From contig NZ_JADFBX010000005.1 in NCBI RefSeq assembly GCF_015223055.1, positions 186,001 to 250,000 on the forward strand: a DNA stretch of 64,000 bases, in the 5' to 3' direction. The notes beneath the pieces are model-generated. The model searched no databases and was not told the DNA's origin. It was given only the letters and a program-made list of their open reading frames with translations. This document shows, one piece after another, positions 60,877-64,000 of this stretch. Both the position numbers and the translations under genes were made by a program. Position 1 is the first letter of the stretch; the number at the start of each line of letters is the position of its first letter. This DNA is from Pedobacter sp. MC2016-24 (GTDB lineage: Bacteria; Bacteroidota; Bacteroidia; Sphingobacteriales; Sphingobacteriaceae).

Positions 60877-61887
60877 ATGATTTCTACTGATATAGCCATC
60901 ATTGGCGCCGGACCCGTAGGTTTATTCGCAATTTTTGAAGCAGGACTGTTAAAAATGCGTTGTCATTTAATTGATTATTTACCACAAGTTGGCGGACAAC
61001 TTTCTGAGATATATCCTAAAAAACCAATTTATGATATTCCAGGATACCCTACCGTTTTAGCTCAGGAACTGATCGATAATTTAATGGAACAGGCTAAACC
61101 TTTTCATCCTGGCTTTACTTTAGGCGAGCGCATCGAAGGTTTGGAAAAACGCGGTGAAGGTGATTTCGTTTTGACCACCAACATGGGAACCATCATAGAA
61201 TCAAAAGTAGTGGTGATTGCCGGTGGACTGGGCTGTTTTGAGCCAAGAAAACCTGCTGTTGCTGGTTTAGAGCAATTTGAAAATGGCAGGGGGGTGAATT
61301 ACATGATCCTGGATCCTGAAAAATATCGTGGACAAAAAATGGTGATTGCAGGCGGTGGTGACTCCGCTTTAGACTGGACCATTTTCCTGGCAGATATTGT
61401 TGACGAGTTGACCCTGGTTCACAGAAGCGAAAGTTTCCGTGGTGCACCAGACTCCGTAAATAAAGTAATGGCCTTAGCAGAAAGCGGAAAAATTAACCTG
61501 GTATTGAACAGCAATTTAAATTCAGTAAGCGGAAACGGAAAACTGGAGCAAGTTGAAATTGTACATAACCGCAGCCTGGAAACCTCTGTTGTGGCAGCAG
61601 ATCACCTGATCCCATTATTTGGGTTAAGCCCTAAATTAGGTCCAATTGAACAATGGAACTTAAACATCAGCAAAAGTGCGATTGAAGTAAATACAGATGA
61701 CTATTCTACCAACATCCCTGGTATTTATGCAATTGGCGATATCAATACTTATACAAATAAATTAAAACTGATCCTTTGTGGTTTCCACGAAGCAGCCCTG
61801 ATGAGCCACAGTGCTTACCAGTACATGAACCCAGGCATTAAATACACCATGAAATATACTACAGTTAACGGTGTAACTGAATTTTAA
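60877..61887 (+). CDS. Ferredoxin-NADP+ reductase, thioredoxin-reductase-like type
   Basis: A 336-residue flavoprotein of the NAD(P)/FAD-dependent family. The FAD motif is GAGPVG (10-15) and the pyridine-nucleotide motif is GGGDSA (159-164), with GLSPKLGPIEQWNL and the second FAD contact IYAIGDINTY near the end. The redox-active Cys-x-x-Cys of true thioredoxin reductases is missing, so it belongs to the FNR subgroup (as in Bacillus YumC and Chlorobium). It starts the operon with a [2Fe-2S] ferredoxin gene 2 bp downstream, its likely partner in electron transfer. The ATG at 60877 directly precedes the beta-alpha-beta motif, so the start is secure. Confidence 0.93.
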   Translation: MISTDIAIIGAGPVGLFAIFEAGLLKMRCHLIDYLPQVGGQLSEIYPKKPIYDIPGYPTVLAQELIDNLMEQAKPFHPGFTLGERIEGLEKRGEGDFVLTTNMGTIIESKVVVIAGGLGCFEPRKPAVAGLEQFENGRGVNYMILDPEKYRGQKMVIAGGGDSALDWTIFLADIVDELTLVHRSESFRGAPDSVNKVMALAESGKINLVLNSNLNSVSGNGKLEQVEIVHNRSLETSVVAADHLIPLFGLSPKLGPIEQWNLNISKSAIEVNTDDYSTNIPGIYAIGDINTYTNKLKLILCGFHEAALMSHSAYQYMNPGIKYTMKYTTVNGVTEF

Positions 61888-61889
61888 AA

Positions 61890-62219
61890 ATGGAAGAACA
61901 AAACATCACCTTACATGTGCAAAATCCTGACGGCAGCCGCACTACTTTAGAGGCTCCTGTTGACATGGGATTGAGTTTAATGGAATACTTAAAAGCTTGT
62001 GAATACGACATTCTGGCAACTTGTGGTGGAATGGCATTGTGTGCTACCTGCTGCGTGGATGTTCTGGAAGGCGAAGATAAGCTGAACGAAATGACTGACG
62101 ATGAATACGCCATGCTGGACACCCTGCCTGACGTATTGCCAAACTCCAGATTGGCTTGTCAGCTACAGTTAAACCCGGCAATGGACGGACTGGTTGTTAA
62201 ACTGCACCACGCAGAATAA
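61890..62219 (+). CDS. [2Fe-2S] ferredoxin, adrenodoxin-type
   Basis: A 109-residue acidic protein. The cluster ligands are Cys45, Cys51 and Cys54 (C-x5-C-x2-C in ATCGGMALCATCC) and Cys90 in SRLACQLQ, the adrenodoxin/Isc-ferredoxin pattern. Extra cysteines (37 and 55) are not ligands in the family. It is separated by 2 bp from the reductase gene and should carry electrons from it to unknown acceptors. Its stop is 8 bp from that of the convergent S41 peptidase gene. Confidence 0.95.
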   Translation: MEEQNITLHVQNPDGSRTTLEAPVDMGLSLMEYLKACEYDILATCGGMALCATCCVDVLEGEDKLNEMTDDEYAMLDTLPDVLPNSRLACQLQLNPAMDGLVVKLHHAE

Positions 62220-62227
62220 CCCGAAAT

Positions 62228-63931
62228 TTAATCCTCAATAGCACGATTGGCAGCAGCGGTTTTGACCGGGCTGCCAATTGTTTTATACTCCCCTTCACCT
62301 TTCAAAATAGCCAACATTTTATTGTTGTTGTTTAAAATCGCTTTCGCGGCATTCAATTCCTGGTCGTACTGGAAGGCCTGAATTACCTTACCCTTATCGT
62401 AATAATACCTGCTTACTATCTGCATTTCAAGTAAACGCTTGATTTCAGTTTTATTAACCATCAAGTCTGTTTTTTTAGCACCCAGCATTTTTAGCTTCAA
62501 ATCATCCAGATCCGCTTTCACTGCGGCCAGCTTATTTTCTTTTTCAGCCTCTGCTCTCAGGTCTGAAAGCAATCGTTCTGTTTTGGAAACGTAACTGTAA
62601 TCTTTATCCACTATGGAATTCACATACTGCGTGTAATCTGCATCGCTGAGCTGAAAGCCTGCTGCAGGCACAATTGTCTTGTTGTTTTTTTTGTATGTAT
62701 TCGCATAGTCAAAGAATAAGCTTTTATTCATGAGGGTTATGGTAACCGGACTGAGCTTATTTGCAGTCACAAAAACATCAGGATATACCCCATTTCCATC
62801 GTACACGTTACGCCCTTTTTTTGTGCTGAACTTATTCATCAAAGAATCTGCGAACTTAAGTGTCTTGCCATTGGCGTCTTTATGCGCATAATCAAGCGCC
62901 TGAATACATCTTCCGGAGGGTGTGAAGTACTTGGCTACGGTGACTTTAACCAAGCTGTTATAGGGCAGATTAAAGGTTTGCTGAACTAAGCCTTTGCCGT
63001 AACTGCGCTGACCGACAATAATGGCCCGGTCAAGGTCCTGCAATGAACCGGCTACAATCTCTGACGCCGAAGCCGATGAGCCGCTAATGAGCACAACCAG
63101 GGGTATGTTTGGAAGAAGGGGCTGGGCCAGGGTTTTATAGCTTACCGTCTTTTGTGGATTGCGTCCTTTTTGGGTAACAACCAATACATCCTGATCTACA
63201 AATAAGTTGACAATTTTAACGGCTTCCTGCAAAATACCACCACCGTTATATCTTAAATCAAGCACCATGCCCTTGGGATTTTGCTTATTCAGATTCACTG
63301 CTGCATCTTTTACTTCCTGGGCAGAATTCTCCAGAAATTTATCCAGACGGATGTAAGCAATGTGATCATCTGTCATTCCGGAATAAGGTACGTTTGGCTG
63401 TTTGATTTCTTCACGAACCAGTTTTTTAGTGATGACAGCACCATCTCTGATGATCAGCAACTCAACAGCGGAACCTTTTGGCCCCCTCAGTAACTGACTG
63501 ATCTGGGCCCGTTCTTTTCCTTTAACATCTGTATTGTTGATTTTTACGACCTGGTCTCCAGGCTTAACACCATCTTTATCGGCAGGATAACCTTCTGTAA
63601 CTTCATTCACAAAAAGTTTACCTTCGATAAATAACGTGCTGGCACCAATTCCCCCGTATTGGGTACTCACATACTTCAGCTTATAATCTTCTATTTCCGA
63701 CTCAGGTACGTATTCGGTATAAGGATCCAGACCATCAAGCATGGCATCAATGCCATTTCGCATCAGATCAGAAGGATTGGTTTCTTCTACATAATTGATG
63801 TTGATCTCTTTGTAAAGAGAAGCAAAAATATCGAGGTTTTTTGACACCAGGAACAGATCTTCTCTAAAAGACCAGCTTAGGGTAGCAAATGCAAGGAGCA
63901 GGCATGCCGCAGCAATTTTATATATTTTCAT
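62228..63931 (-). CDS. S41-family C-terminal processing peptidase (CtpA/Prc type)
   Basis: A 567-residue periplasmic protease with an N-terminal signal/anchor (IYKIAAACLLLAFATLSW). A PDZ domain spans ~88-175 (GGIGASTLFIEGK, GYPADKDGVKPGDQVVKINN). The protease core has GMVLDLRYNGGG and the catalytic pair Ser288 (LISGSSASASEIVAGSLQ) and Lys313 (RSYGKGLVQ), 25 residues apart as in E. coli Prc. The C-terminal ~150 residues are helical and charged, as in Bacteroidota members. It trims or degrades periplasmic proteins from their C-termini. The upstream region up to base 64000 holds no other gene start. Confidence 0.94.
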   Translation of the reverse strand: MKIYKIAAACLLLAFATLSWSFREDLFLVSKNLDIFASLYKEININYVEETNPSDLMRNGIDAMLDGLDPYTEYVPESEIEDYKLKYVSTQYGGIGASTLFIEGKLFVNEVTEGYPADKDGVKPGDQVVKINNTDVKGKERAQISQLLRGPKGSAVELLIIRDGAVITKKLVREEIKQPNVPYSGMTDDHIAYIRLDKFLENSAQEVKDAAVNLNKQNPKGMVLDLRYNGGGILQEAVKIVNLFVDQDVLVVTQKGRNPQKTVSYKTLAQPLLPNIPLVVLISGSSASASEIVAGSLQDLDRAIIVGQRSYGKGLVQQTFNLPYNSLVKVTVAKYFTPSGRCIQALDYAHKDANGKTLKFADSLMNKFSTKKGRNVYDGNGVYPDVFVTANKLSPVTITLMNKSLFFDYANTYKKNNKTIVPAAGFQLSDADYTQYVNSIVDKDYSYVSKTERLLSDLRAEAEKENKLAAVKADLDDLKLKMLGAKKTDLMVNKTEIKRLLEMQIVSRYYYDKGKVIQAFQYDQELNAAKAILNNNNKMLAILKGEGEYKTIGSPVKTAAANRAIED

Positions 63932-64000
63932 CGGACTAACATCTTGTTTGCTGCTTATTTCCGACAGAAATAAACAGATGAAGCTAAATGTACAAAAAAG

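Noticed and set aside
1..64000. CRISPR arrays, insertion sequences, integrases and rRNA genes
   Set aside because: No regularly spaced repeats, transposase motifs, integrase motifs or rRNA sequence were recognised anywhere in the window.

Overview
The window looks like a Bacteroidota genome of the Sphingobacteriaceae, most like Pedobacter. The reasons are three SusC/SusD pairs, a hybrid two-component regulator, an ECF sigma/FecR pair, GldA/GldFG-type ABC components, many lipoproteins with Cys-Lys-Lys after the lipobox, few Shine-Dalgarno sites and moderate-to-low GC. This assignment is an inference from gene content. No IS element, CRISPR array or rRNA was seen.

Region 1 (1-24.6 kb) is a polysaccharide/glycoprotein utilization locus. 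A minus-strand operon of at least 11 genes runs from 17797 off the left edge. It holds two consecutive SusC-SusD-fasciclin-lipoprotein modules, an M60 (mucin-type O-glycoprotein) metallopeptidase, and two paralogous surface lipoproteins in which a degenerate alkaline-phosphatase-like domain is fused to a LamG-like lectin domain. A divergent HTCS regulator (18211-22317) and a PL8 chondroitin/hyaluronan-type lyase (22329-24518) complete it. A 60-bp sequence (51/60 identical, no gaps) lies upstream of both the SusC operon and the lyase in the same orientation and is the likely HTCS operator. PL8 plus M60 suggests a proteoglycan or glycosaminoglycan-bearing glycoprotein as substrate.

Region 2 (24.7-32.1 kb) has a META-domain lipoprotein, then a cluster that looks like a chaperone-usher surface-fibre system: small secreted subunit, periplasmic chaperone-like protein, larger secreted subunit/tip, and, convergent to them, an outer-membrane-barrel protein with usher-like domain order. 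A LuxR-type response regulator follows. This is the best candidate here for a poorly described system.

Region 3 (32.3-43.2 kb) is a tight five-gene minus-strand operon: GldA-like ATPase, two paralogous GldF-GldG fusion permeases, a MutS-like protein with two complete ATPase cores in one chain, and an M16 lipoprotein peptidase. It ends at a strong terminator.

Region 4 (43.4-54 kb) has a third SusC/SusD pair (the SusC carries an STN signalling domain), its FecR and ECF sigma factor, a DUF2264 family protein, and a fusion of a BNR_4 lyase-like propeller to a GH105-type unsaturated glucuronyl hydrolase.

Region 5 (54-58.5 kb) is an island-like stretch: a GC-rich perfect palindrome, a lone SF2 helicase with C-terminal membrane segments, and an XRE/pentapeptide-repeat protein. 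Two identical tRNA-Asp genes follow. Region 6 (58.8-64 kb) is core: prfA, an LpxH-type phosphatase, ferredoxin reductase plus ferredoxin, and an S41 processing peptidase.
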